This document shows, one piece after another, positions 1-6,663 of a DNA stretch of 8,162 nt (the first letter of the stretch is position 1; each line of letters begins with the position of its first letter). The stretch comes from an uncultured Bacteroidota bacterium (GTDB lineage: Bacteria; Bacteroidota; Bacteroidia; Bacteroidales; SZUA-534), in contig CALBPW010000078.1 in assembly GCA_937899145.1 (NCBI GenBank), positions 1-8,162 of the forward strand. The letters run 5' to 3'. The translations under genes were made by a program, and so were the position numbers. Below the pieces are notes generated by a model. It was not told where the DNA came from, did no database searches, and saw only the letters and a program-made list of their open reading frames with translations.

Positions 1-830
1 CCTTCTTCACATTCGTAATAAATAACCATATCCACTTTTTCGCCTTTATAGTCGATTTGGCGAAGGGCGGAAAAAGTGATTTTGTCGTCTTCAAATTTGA
101 AGGTGTCTTGGTCTTTATTTACAAGCATAAGTCCCTCGGGCGAGGTGATGCGAACATACACCTTTTTGTTGCCTTGTGGTGCAATCGGATTTTCGTCGAG
201 GGTGAAATAAACAGCTAAACGTTTGATTTTCTTTGCTTTGTTGGCTGGTTTCCCTTTAGCGTTGAAGCTGGTCATACTGGAGTTGATGGCTTTTATAACT
301 GATGCTTTAGCCACTTTTGCTTGCGACTCCTCATATTTTTGCGTCAACTGTTTGTTTTCCTTTTTTGCGGCCGAAATTTGTTTTTTCACTTCTGTGTTTT
401 CCTCAGTCAGCTGAATATTGAGTGTGTTGAGCGAATCTATCTGATGTACAAAGCTTTTCATAACATCGCGCAATGTTTTAAGTTCTTTTTTCATTTTTTC
501 CATTTGCGCTTTGTTTTCAGCTTTTGTCGATTTCAGTTCTTTCATCAATTTTTTGATGTGCTCTTTTTGCTCATCAAGTTGTGCCGATATGCTATCGTTT
601 GATGTTTCAATATTCTCATAATCAGCCAATAACGTTTGGTATTGGGCTGTAAGAGAGTCTTTTTCGGCGGTTACATTTACAATTTGTATCTCTTGCACAG
701 TGCTTGTATGGCTTTTGGTAAAATAAAGCATAAACATTACAAGCAAAAGTATTGATTCAACGACAATTATGGTAATATACTTTTTATTGCCTTTCCCATT
801 TGCCGATTCGTATTCTTTCAAATTGTCCAC
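1..830 (-). CDS. Membrane-anchored coiled-coil protein of unknown function, 3' end cut by the window edge
   Basis: An open frame runs from a GTG at 830 off the left edge, giving 276 full codons. The in-frame stop upstream is a TAA, and no ATG lies between it and the GTG. The first ATG downstream falls inside the membrane segment, so GTG is the best start. Residues 1-17 are polar and lysine-rich. Residues 18-37 (YITIIVVESILLLVMFMLYF) form one membrane helix. Residues about 47-165 are rich in E, K, Q and L with heptad-like spacing, a probable coiled coil. From about 170 a lysine-rich linker leads into a beta-rich segment (KRLAVYFTLDENP, then KKVYVRITSPEGLML), probably a periplasmic domain. It follows queA after 56 bases and may be cotranscribed. 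Proteins of this shape occur in Bacteroidetes, but I do not recognise a named family. SMC-like labels for such proteins would rest on the coiled coil only. Confidence 0.8.
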   Translation of the reverse strand, partial: MDNLKEYESANGKGNKKYITIIVVESILLLVMFMLYFTKSHTSTVQEIQIVNVTAEKDSLTAQYQTLLADYENIETSNDSISAQLDEQKEHIKKLMKELKSTKAENKAQMEKMKKELKTLRDVMKSFVHQIDSLNTLNIQLTEENTEVKKQISAAKKENKQLTQKYEESQAKVAKASVIKAINSSMTSFNAKGKPANKAKKIKRLAVYFTLDENPIAPQGNKKVYVRITSPEGLMLVNKDQDTFKFEDDKITFSALRQIDYKGEKVDMVIYYECEE

Positions 831-886
831 GGTTTTTTGTTTTTTAGGTTTTCTGCTGAATCGATATTAAGATGATCCGATAAATC

Positions 887-1936
887 TTAAATTATAAGCA
901 TTGCGTCACCGTATGCGCCAAATTTATATCCCTCGTTTAGTGCTACTTTGTAGGTTTCCATCAGTAAATCGTAACCTGCAAATGCGGCAACCATCATCAA
1001 CATTGTTGATTGTGGCAGGTAGAAGTTTGCGACCATCGACGACGCCACGCTGAACTCGTATGGCGGAAAAATGAATTTATTTGTCCAACCTTCAAATGGT
1101 TTCAAGTAGCCGTATGTCGATACTGAGCTTTCAAGTGTTCGCATAACTGTTGTGTCGATTGCGCAAATGCGACGGTTTCCTTCTTTCGCCTTGTTTACAA
1201 TATCGGCGGCCGCTTGTGGGATGAAGATTTGCTCTGAATCCATTTTGTGCTTTGTCAAATCTTCAACATCAACTGAGCGGAAGTTTCCTAAACCGATGTG
1301 CAATGTTATTTCGGCAAAGTTGATGCCTTTAATTTCGCAGCGTTTAAGTAGTTCGCGGCTAAAATGTAAGCCTGCTGTTGGAGCTGCAACTGCGCCTTCG
1401 TGTTTTGCATAAATTGTTTGATAGCGAATTGCGTCTTCGGGCTCTACAGGGCGTTTGATTGAACGTGGGAGCGGAGTTTCGCCAAGTGAGTACAGTGTCT
1501 TTTTAAACTCTTCGTATGGTCCGTCGAATAAGAAGCGGAGTGTGCGTCCGCGCGATGTTGTGTTGTCGATAACTTCGGCTACAAGCGAATCGTCTTCGCC
1601 GAAATAGAGTTTGTTTCCAATACGGATTTTGCGTGCCGGGTCAACAAGCACATCCCAAAGACGTTGGTCGTGGTTTAATTCTCTCAACAAGAAAACTTCA
1701 ATTTTGGCGCCGGTTTTTTCCTTATTGCCGTACAAACGCGCCGGAAAAACTTTGGTGTTGTTGAACACAAAAACATCTTTGTCTTCAAAATAATTGATGA
1801 TGTCTTTGAAGATTTTATGCTCAATTTGTCCTGTTTTACGATTTAGCACTAATAATCTTGATTCGTCGCGGTTTTCAGCAGGATATTGTGCTATTCTGTC
1901 TTCTGGTAAGTCGTAATAAAATTGTGAGAGTTTCAT
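887..1936 (-). CDS. queA: S-adenosylmethionine:tRNA ribosyltransferase-isomerase (QueA)
   Basis: QueA transfers and isomerises the ribosyl part of S-adenosylmethionine onto 7-aminomethyl-7-deazaguanine at the wobble position of tRNA, giving epoxyqueuosine. It is cytoplasmic. The 349-residue length is normal for the family. Family blocks run through the whole protein: [20 protein letters not shown] (25-44), [13 protein letters not shown] (58-70), [10 protein letters not shown] (151-160), [20 protein letters not shown] (171-190) followed by [26 protein letters not shown] (212-231), and the C-terminal YGDAMLI. The ATG at 1936 gives the typical N-terminus [12 protein letters not shown]. It follows truB after 75 bases. 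Two positions differ from what I recall as usual: Asp261 where a glycine is common (GTT), and Tyr306 where NFH is common. The frame is intact, so these look like lineage variation and not decay. Confidence 0.97.
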   Translation of the reverse strand: MKLSQFYYDLPEDRIAQYPAENRDESRLLVLNRKTGQIEHKIFKDIINYFEDKDVFVFNNTKVFPARLYGNKEKTGAKIEVFLLRELNHDQRLWDVLVDPARKIRIGNKLYFGEDDSLVAEVIDNTTSRGRTLRFLFDGPYEEFKKTLYSLGETPLPRSIKRPVEPEDAIRYQTIYAKHEGAVAAPTAGLHFSRELLKRCEIKGINFAEITLHIGLGNFRSVDVEDLTKHKMDSEQIFIPQAAADIVNKAKEGNRRICAIDTTVMRTLESSVSTYGYLKPFEGWTNKFIFPPYEFSVASSMVANFYLPQSTMLMMVAAFAGYDLLMETYKVALNEGYKFGAYGDAMLII

Positions 1937-2011
1937 TGAGGAATATTTTTATATTTTGACGTTTGCGAAACGTGATTTTGTGTCTTTTATTATGTTGATA
2001 TAAAGCGATTT

Positions 2012-2740
2012 TCAGTTTTTCGCAATTGGCTCGCAATTTTTTATAATTTTTTCAAATTCCAAAATATCAACAGCATTATTTAAGCTGAATTCTCCGATTA
2101 TCGTTCGGCGCAAGTCGTGCAAGTAGGCGCCCGAGTTCAACCGTTGGCCAAGATCGCGGGCGATGGCGCGTATGTAAGTGCCTTTACTACAGCGTATTCT
2201 GACAGTTGCCAATGGGAAATCATAACTTATCAGTTCGCATTTTTCTATATTTATTTTTGCAGGTTTCATTTCCACTTCTTTTCCTTTTCGGGCTGCTATG
2301 TAAGCCCGTTGTCCGTCAACCATTTTGGCTGAAAAAACTGGCGGAATCTGTTCTTGTTCGCCTTCAAATGTTTTTAATACGCTACGCACTTTCTCTTCGG
2401 TTATCCCGTCGGTTGGATATGTGTTATCTACCTCTGTTTCACGATCGTACGATGGTGTTGTTTCGCCAATCATAAATGTGCCGACATATTCTTTTGTGCC
2501 GGCTTGCAGTTCCTCAATCCGTTTAGTGAATTTGCCTGTGCAAATTATAAGCAAGCCGGTAGCAAGAGGGTCGAGTGTGCCGCAATGTCCAACTTTTATC
2601 TTCTTGTAACCAAACTGATTGCGAAGCAGATAGCGTACTTTGTTAACAACATCAAACGATGTCCATTTTAGCGGTTTATCTATCAATATGATTTGTCCCG
2701 CCTCAAAATCACATTGTTTTTTATCGGGTGCAAAAATCAT
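2012..2740 (-). CDS. truB: tRNA pseudouridine(55) synthase (TruB)
   Basis: TruB isomerises uridine 55 in the T-loop of tRNA to pseudouridine. The catalytic motif KVGHCGTLDPLATGLL spans about 49-64, with Asp57 as the expected nucleophile. Other family blocks are DKPLKWTSFDVVNKVRY (21-37), the IPPVFSAKMVDGQRAYIAARKG stretch in mid-protein, and CSKGTYIRAIARDLGQRL toward the C-terminus. At 242 residues it ends after the catalytic domain and has no C-terminal PUA domain, as is usual in Bacteroidetes. The ATG at 2740 is the only methionine before the first conserved block, so the start is secure. It lies 21 bases after the DUF3098 gene on the same strand, which implies cotranscription. Bacteroidetes often place uppP between these two genes, and it is not here. 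Confidence 0.97.
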   Translation of the reverse strand: MIFAPDKKQCDFEAGQIILIDKPLKWTSFDVVNKVRYLLRNQFGYKKIKVGHCGTLDPLATGLLIICTGKFTKRIEELQAGTKEYVGTFMIGETTPSYDRETEVDNTYPTDGITEEKVRSVLKTFEGEQEQIPPVFSAKMVDGQRAYIAARKGKEVEMKPAKINIEKCELISYDFPLATVRIRCSKGTYIRAIARDLGQRLNSGAYLHDLRRTIIGEFSLNNAVDILEFEKIIKNCEPIAKN

Positions 2741-2761
2741 TTACTTGTTTGTAAGTGATTG

Positions 2762-3004
2762 TTAATCATTGTTTTTTGGCTTGTGCATTATGGCATATAC
2801 TTCGAAGAAGAAACCTGCAAGTACAATTATTGGAGCCACTATTATGCGACGAGCACTGAACATAGCTTCGTTAAATACTTGTGGGTCGGTTGAGCGACCG
2901 CCTGCCATCAGTATAAAACCTAATACTATCAGCACCAAACCAATAAGTATGAATTTGTAGTTTTTTTTGCTTAATGCAAATCCGCTTTTGTTTGTGTTTT
3001 CCAT
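2762..3004 (-). CDS. DUF3098 family small membrane protein
   Basis: This 80-residue protein matches what I know of the DUF3098 family of Bacteroidetes: a short polar N-terminus (FALSKKNYKFILIG), a first membrane helix at about 17-34, a conserved loop with MAGGRSTDPQVFNEAMFS (33-50), the block ARRIIVAPIIVLAGF (51-65) that opens the second helix (about 53-73), and a short lysine-rich tail. Its biochemical function is unknown. It starts 11 bases after the ftsX stop and is followed 21 bases later by truB, so it is very probably cotranscribed with both. The constant position next to ftsX in the phylum hints at an envelope or division role, which is inference only. Confidence 0.9.
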   Translation of the reverse strand: MENTNKSGFALSKKNYKFILIGLVLIVLGFILMAGGRSTDPQVFNEAMFSARRIIVAPIIVLAGFFFEVYAIMHKPKNND

Positions 3005-3015
3005 TTTTTCTTGAT

Positions 3016-3894
3016 TTATGCGTAAAGTTCGTTCCCTTTCATTCTGAGGTATCTATTAACTGCAAAAAAGTTTGATACCCAAACGATTAAGAATCCTACT
3101 GCCATTATTCCTGCGTATAAAATTGCAATGGTATCGAGTTCGTACATTATTGAAAGTTCAGGTATATGTTTGTCTATCATATATATAACTCCACCAAGCA
3201 AAATGTATGCTATTATTATGCTATAAAGCGCGTGGCAGAGGCTTTTGAGTATGAATGGTGTGCGTACAAACGAACGTGTGGCGCCAACAAGTTCCATAGT
3301 TTTAATCAAAAACCGACGCGCATAAACTGAAAGCCGAATGGTGTTGTTTATCAACGAAAGCGAAATTATAAATAGTAATCCGCAGAAAACAAGTAAGATA
3401 ATGCTGATTTTTTTTACGTTTTGGTTTATAGTTTCAATCAGCGATTTTTGATACGACACCTCTTTTACTTGCGAGTATTTCGTTAGTTTTTTTTCGATTT
3501 TGGCAATGCTATCAACATTGGCATAGTCGGCTTGTAATTTTACCTCTATTGAGGCAGAAAGCGGATTGTATCCCAAAAAAGAAACAAAATCCTCACCTAT
3601 TTCTTGTGTGAGTTCGCGAGCGGCTGAATCTTTTGATATAAAAGCCGTTTGGCGAACAAAATCGGAAGCGTCAAGGCTTTTTTGAAGTCGAATCATATCC
3701 ACTTCTTTGACATCATCGTTTAAGAAAACTGTTATGCCGATATTTTCCTTGACATGGCGCGAGATTTTTTGTGTGTTTAAGATTAAAAGTCCGACCAGAC
3801 CGATAACAAACAAAACTAATGAGATGCTGATAACGGTTGTTATGTAAGAACTCCGCAATTGCCGTGTTGAGATGCGTTTTTCTTTTTTATTCAT
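3016..3894 (-). CDS. ftsX: Cell division protein FtsX (permease-like)
   Basis: FtsX is the membrane subunit of the FtsEX complex, which in studied bacteria links the ATPase FtsE to activation of peptidoglycan hydrolases at the septum. From the ATG at 3894 the protein has 292 residues and the standard four-helix layout. Helix 1 is at about 17-40. A large extracytoplasmic loop follows at 41-160, including ISKDSAARELTQEIG and LGYNPLSASIEV. Helices 2, 3 and 4 are at about 163-183, 217-240 and 254-277. The cytoplasmic block NNTIRLSVYARRF...TMELVGATRSFVRTPF (183-214) is characteristic, and the tail NRYLRMKGNELY is typical of the phylum. The frame is open to a TTG at 3918, but that codon overlaps a possible -7 element (3916-3923), and the ATG gives the usual N-terminus (MNKKEKRISTRQLRSS). 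No ftsE is present, which is common because the two genes are often unlinked in Bacteroidetes. DUF3098 follows after 11 bases. Confidence 0.93.
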   Translation of the reverse strand: MNKKEKRISTRQLRSSYITTVISISLVLFVIGLVGLLILNTQKISRHVKENIGITVFLNDDVKEVDMIRLQKSLDASDFVRQTAFISKDSAARELTQEIGEDFVSFLGYNPLSASIEVKLQADYANVDSIAKIEKKLTKYSQVKEVSYQKSLIETINQNVKKISIILLVFCGLLFIISLSLINNTIRLSVYARRFLIKTMELVGATRSFVRTPFILKSLCHALYSIIIAYILLGGVIYMIDKHIPELSIMYELDTIAILYAGIMAVGFLIVWVSNFFAVNRYLRMKGNELYA

Positions 3895-3915
3895 TTTCAA
3901 TTGAATTTGAGTTGG

Positions 3916-3923
3916 CAAAGATA
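3916..3923 (-). promoter_or_regulatory. ftsX: Possible Bacteroidetes -7 element upstream of ftsX
   Basis: On the minus strand the sequence reads TATCTTTG, an exact match to the Bacteroidetes -7 consensus TAnnTTTG. Transcription would begin roughly 15 bases before the ATG at 3894. No TTTG occurs 19-21 bases upstream, so the -33 element is missing or degenerate. The site falls over the alternative TTG start at 3918, which favours the ATG as the real start of ftsX. Confidence 0.4.
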
Positions 3924-4238
3924 AAAGAATTATGATTTTGCAGTTGTTTTATTTTGGACTTTTGGTTGTTGCATTACAACAAGCAATGTTATAGAAAACC
4001 GATTGAGGGGAAAGGAATTTCCGAATCCTTTCATTTGTGTGAATTCAGACGTTTATTTCTCAAAAGTGCCTCTATATCCTCCTTTGCGCATCTTCGGGGT
4101 TTGTAACTGAAATGTGTGTTGCCTGTGCGGTAACGTGTGCCCATAACGGCTGGGAAAATATTTACAAATTTCTCAAAGTTGACTTGAAATTCTCTGCCGT
4201 ACGACACCTGACTTAATGAGCAATCCTGTTCCTGCCGA
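3919..4238 (-). other. 320-base gap between lpxA and ftsX with two small overlapping ORFs of unknown nature
   Basis: No recognised gene lies here. On the minus strand, frame 4207 to 4031 could encode 58 residues from a GTG. It contains NFEKFVNIFPAVMGTRYRTG and ends CAKEDIEALLRNKRLNSHK, which looks protein-like. Its TGA overlaps the ATG of a second frame (4034 to 3930, 34 residues, MKGFGNSFPLNRFSITLLVV...) in an ATGA arrangement, as in translationally coupled genes. Neither has a clear ribosome binding site at its start. Two short inverted repeats lie in the same stretch: TTGTTG-5-CAACAA at 3966-3982 and AAAGGA-9-TCCTTT at 4011-4031. Neither is followed by a T-run, so I do not call a terminator. 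The stretch could be a genuine small-protein pair, a decayed mobile-element fragment or a dispersed repeat. I cannot tell which from one copy. Confidence 0.35.
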
Positions 4239-5024
4239 TTATTTTTTGCTTATGCAGCTTGGTATAATGCCACGCGCGCTATTTTTGATAAAATCGACAA
4301 TGTAATTACGTTCAGCGCTTTCCGGCAGTGTTTCCATCACCTGAGCAAGGGCTTGCGAGTTGTTAAGCCCGCTTTGGTAGATGATGCGATAGACATCGTG
4401 AATGGCGTTTATTGTCTCGTTTGAAAAGCCTCGGCGGCGCAATCCAACAAGGTTTAAGCCGAAATATGCCAATGGCTCTTCGCCAGCAATCACGTATGGC
4501 GGAATATCTTTTGGGACTTTTGAACCGCCTTGCAACATTACGTGGGCACCAATGTGCGAAAATTGATGTACTAAACTGCCTGCACTTATTATCGCAAAAT
4601 CGTCAACATCGACCTCGCCTGCAAGTTGAGTAAGATTGCCAATGATGACATTGTTTTTAATACGGCAGTCGTGAGCTATGTGGCTGTATGCCATCAATAG
4701 GCAGTTGTCGCCTACTGTTGTGCCTCCTTTTGCTGCTGTTCCGCGATTGACGGTGGCATACTCACGAATTGTAGTGTTATTGCCGATGTGCACAAATGTT
4801 TTTTCGCCTTTAAATTTCAAATCTTGCGGGATGGCTCCTACTACGGCTCCATGAAAAACACGGCAACCTTTTCCAAGTGTGGTGTAATCTTTAATTACCG
4901 TACCTGAACCAATCCAGCAGTCGTCACCTATTTCAACTTCTCTCTCGATAGTAACAAATGGCTCTATAACAACATTTTTCCCGATTTTTGCTTCGGGATG
5001 CACATTTGACAATTTGTAATCCAT
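4239..5024 (-). CDS. lpxA: Acyl-ACP--UDP-N-acetylglucosamine O-acyltransferase (LpxA)
   Basis: LpxA starts lipid A synthesis by moving a 3-hydroxyacyl chain from acyl carrier protein to the 3-OH of UDP-GlcNAc in the cytoplasm, where it works as a trimer. The 261-residue protein shows hexapeptide repeats of a left-handed beta-helix through about residue 170. Family blocks are GAIPQDLKFKGE (63-74), TIREYATVNRGT (85-96), SHIAHDC (114-120), VHQF (152-155) and GLRRRGFS (194-201), followed by a helical C-terminus. His118 aligns with the catalytic His125 of E. coli, and His115 and His153 align with His122 and His160. Gly166 aligns with E. coli Gly173, the acyl-length ruler, which agrees with a long acyl chain. 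The E. coli LAGH histidine is Glu137 here (LAGE). The ATG at 5024 lies 3 bases after the lpxC-fabZ stop (TGA-TAT-ATG), so the two are cotranscribed and probably translationally coupled. Confidence 0.97.
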   Translation of the reverse strand: MDYKLSNVHPEAKIGKNVVIEPFVTIEREVEIGDDCWIGSGTVIKDYTTLGKGCRVFHGAVVGAIPQDLKFKGEKTFVHIGNNTTIREYATVNRGTAAKGGTTVGDNCLLMAYSHIAHDCRIKNNVIIGNLTQLAGEVDVDDFAIISAGSLVHQFSHIGAHVMLQGGSKVPKDIPPYVIAGEEPLAYFGLNLVGLRRRGFSNETINAIHDVYRIIYQSGLNNSQALAQVMETLPESAERNYIVDFIKNSARGIIPSCISKK

Positions 5025-5027
5025 ATA

Positions 5028-6440
5028 TCAATTTTCTTTTACTTCTTCGGTTTGTTGTTTATTGCATACAATTTGCGCCATCAGTTCGGCCTCCATAGCC
5101 AAACTTGAGCCTACAAACATCTGTCCACGCATGTGGCATAGCCCACGCCTAACAGGTGCCAAAAATTCGAGGCGGAAAATAAGGGTGTCGCCTGGTATCA
5201 CTTTTTGCTTAAATTTCACATTATCAATCTTCAAAAAGTAGGTTGACCAGTCTTTCGGATTTTCAACATCTTTAAGCACCAATATACCGCCAACTTGCGC
5301 CATTGCTTCAATTTGTAGCACGCCCGGCATTATTGGCTCGCCCGGAAAATGTCCTACAAAAAATGGTTCGTTCATAGTTACGCACTTAACGCCAACTACT
5401 GATGTTTCATTCATTTCGATAATCTTATCGACCAATAAAAATGGTGGGCGGTGTGGCAATAAATTCATTATATCGTTGATGTCGTAAATTGGTTTTTGGT
5501 CGGGCTGATAAATGGGCGCGATGCCGTTTTTTTGCTCAAATTTGATAACTTGACGGATTTGTTTCGCAAACTCAGTGTTGGCATAGTGTCCGGGCTTTTT
5601 CGCAATAAATTTGCCTTTTATCATTTTGCCCGTCAAGGCAAGGTCGCCAATAATATCAAGCAGTTTGTGACGAGCGGGCTCATTGTCAAATTTAAGGTCG
5701 TCGTTTAAGATTCCCTCGCGTGCTTTAACGCGTGGTTTGTTGCACACATCGGCAATGTGGTCAAATTCTTCTTGCGATATTTTATTTTCAACAATCACAA
5801 TCGCATTATCAAGTTGCCCGCCTTTTATCAGGTTCATTTTGAATAGAGGAATCAACTCGTGCGCAAAAACAAAAGTGCGACACATTGATATGTTTTCTTC
5901 AAACTCTGAAATGTCATTAATGCTTGCAAATTGCTGACCTAACACTTTGGAGTTGAAGTCGATAAGTACATCGATGCTGAATTTGTCGTCGGGATAGGCA
6001 ATTATTTCGATGCCGCGTTCTTCGTTTATATAACGGATATTTTTCCTGACACTGAAATACTGGCGTTCAGCCTCTTGCTCTTCGATTCCAGCTTCTTTCA
6101 GCACTTTTAAAAATTCTATTGCGCTGCCGTCCATTATTGGTGTTTCGGGTCCGTCAATTTCTATAAGTATATTATCGATGCCCAAGCTATAAACGGCAGC
6201 CATAACGTGTTCGATGGTTGAAACACGCGCCTCGCCACGACCGATGGTTGTGCCTCGCGATGTGTCGATAACATACTCAGCAAGTGCGGGAATTATCGGT
6301 TTTCCTTCCAAATCAACGCGTTGGAACTTGTATCCTGAATCGGTTGAAGCCGGTTTAAACGTCATTGTAACGTGGGCACCAGTATGCAGCCCTGTTCCTG
6401 TTAGCGAAACCTCTTTTTTAATGGTTCGTTGTTTATCCAT
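5028..6440 (-). CDS. lpxC-fabZ: Fused UDP-3-O-acyl-N-acetylglucosamine deacetylase / 3-hydroxyacyl-ACP dehydratase (LpxC-FabZ)
   Basis: This bifunctional protein has 470 residues from the ATG at 6440. The LpxC part (about 1-305) performs the committed, zinc-dependent step of lipid A synthesis. Expected ligands and active-site residues are visible: STIEHVMAA with Glu77 and His78, RHKLLDIIGD with His258 and Asp262, and KKPGHYANTEF with His285. The FabZ part (about 317-460) dehydrates 3-hydroxyacyl-ACP in fatty acid elongation. It carries LLPHRPPFLLVDKI, GHFPGEPIMPGVLQIEAMAQ with catalytic His364 and Glu378, and a hot-dog fold C-terminus. The fusion is standard in Bacteroidetes. The frame stays open upstream to an ATG at 6512, but those 24 extra codons overlap a promoter (6483-6513), and the protein's family N-terminus (TIKKEVSLTGTGLHTG) starts just after the 6440 ATG. 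lpxA follows after 3 bases. Upstream lies an unrelated ORF and not the lpxD often found there. Confidence 0.96.
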   Translation of the reverse strand: MDKQRTIKKEVSLTGTGLHTGAHVTMTFKPASTDSGYKFQRVDLEGKPIIPALAEYVIDTSRGTTIGRGEARVSTIEHVMAAVYSLGIDNILIEIDGPETPIMDGSAIEFLKVLKEAGIEEQEAERQYFSVRKNIRYINEERGIEIIAYPDDKFSIDVLIDFNSKVLGQQFASINDISEFEENISMCRTFVFAHELIPLFKMNLIKGGQLDNAIVIVENKISQEEFDHIADVCNKPRVKAREGILNDDLKFDNEPARHKLLDIIGDLALTGKMIKGKFIAKKPGHYANTEFAKQIRQVIKFEQKNGIAPIYQPDQKPIYDINDIMNLLPHRPPFLLVDKIIEMNETSVVGVKCVTMNEPFFVGHFPGEPIMPGVLQIEAMAQVGGILVLKDVENPKDWSTYFLKIDNVKFKQKVIPGDTLIFRLEFLAPVRRGLCHMRGQMFVGSSLAMEAELMAQIVCNKQQTEEVKEN

Positions 6441-6482
6441 CGTCAGTTTTTTGTTGCAATTAAGGTCGTTTGCAAAATCGCG

Positions 6483-6513
6483 CAAAAGTAAATGTTTAAA
6501 AAATGAAATCAAA
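6483..6513 (-). promoter_or_regulatory. lpxC-fabZ: Bacteroidetes-type promoter of lpxC-fabZ
   Basis: On the minus strand there is TTTG (6510-6513), then exactly 19 bases, then TACTTTTG (6483-6490). This fits the consensus of the primary sigma factor of Bacteroidetes (TTTG, 19-21 bases, TAnnTTTG) in both boxes and in spacing. Transcription would begin near 6476-6478, leaving a leader of about 37 bases before the ATG at 6440. The promoter lies inside the reading frame that begins at the ATG at 6512, so that ATG would not be on the transcript. Confidence 0.7.
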
Positions 6514-6663
6514 AAAACATTTTTGTTTATATATTTTATTGATTTTCAACAACTTAAACAATAGCGAAGTGAGTAACGGATACAATATTCCCTTACCCGC
6601 ATATCAATAACAATTAATTATGCTGCAACCCTACGTTGACGGAAAAAATTTTTTTGAAAAAAT
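6514..6663. other. AT-rich intergenic stretch between the glycosyltransferase ORF and the lpxC-fabZ promoter
   Basis: These 150 bases hold no gene I can support. Directly after the stop of the upstream ORF, the tract at 6643-6665 alternates A-runs and T-runs (A6, T7, G, A6, T3) and is nearly self-complementary. It could act as a weak terminator for the upstream gene or as bent, flexible DNA. It has no GC-rich stem, so I do not call a classic terminator. The remainder is plain AT-rich DNA leading into the promoter. Confidence 0.5.

Noticed and set aside
223..602. Phenylalanine-rich plus-strand frames at the left edge
   Set aside because: They are the antisense of the lysine- and glutamate-rich coiled-coil gene, which produces F/L-rich shadows.
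1963..1977. Palindrome ACGTTT-GCG-AAACGT between truB and queA as a terminator
   Set aside because: The stem is 6 bp, with no T-run after it on the minus strand. It is too weak to call a terminator or an operator.
3966..3982. Hairpin TTGTTG-5-CAACAA as a terminator after lpxA
   Set aside because: The sequence after it on the minus strand is CCAAAAG, not a T-run, and the stem is AT-rich and short.
4078..4085. Strong Shine-Dalgarno-like AAAGGAGG on the minus strand in the lpxA-ftsX gap
   Set aside because: No start codon follows at a usable distance, and it sits inside the 58-codon frame. Bacteroidetes rarely depend on such sites.
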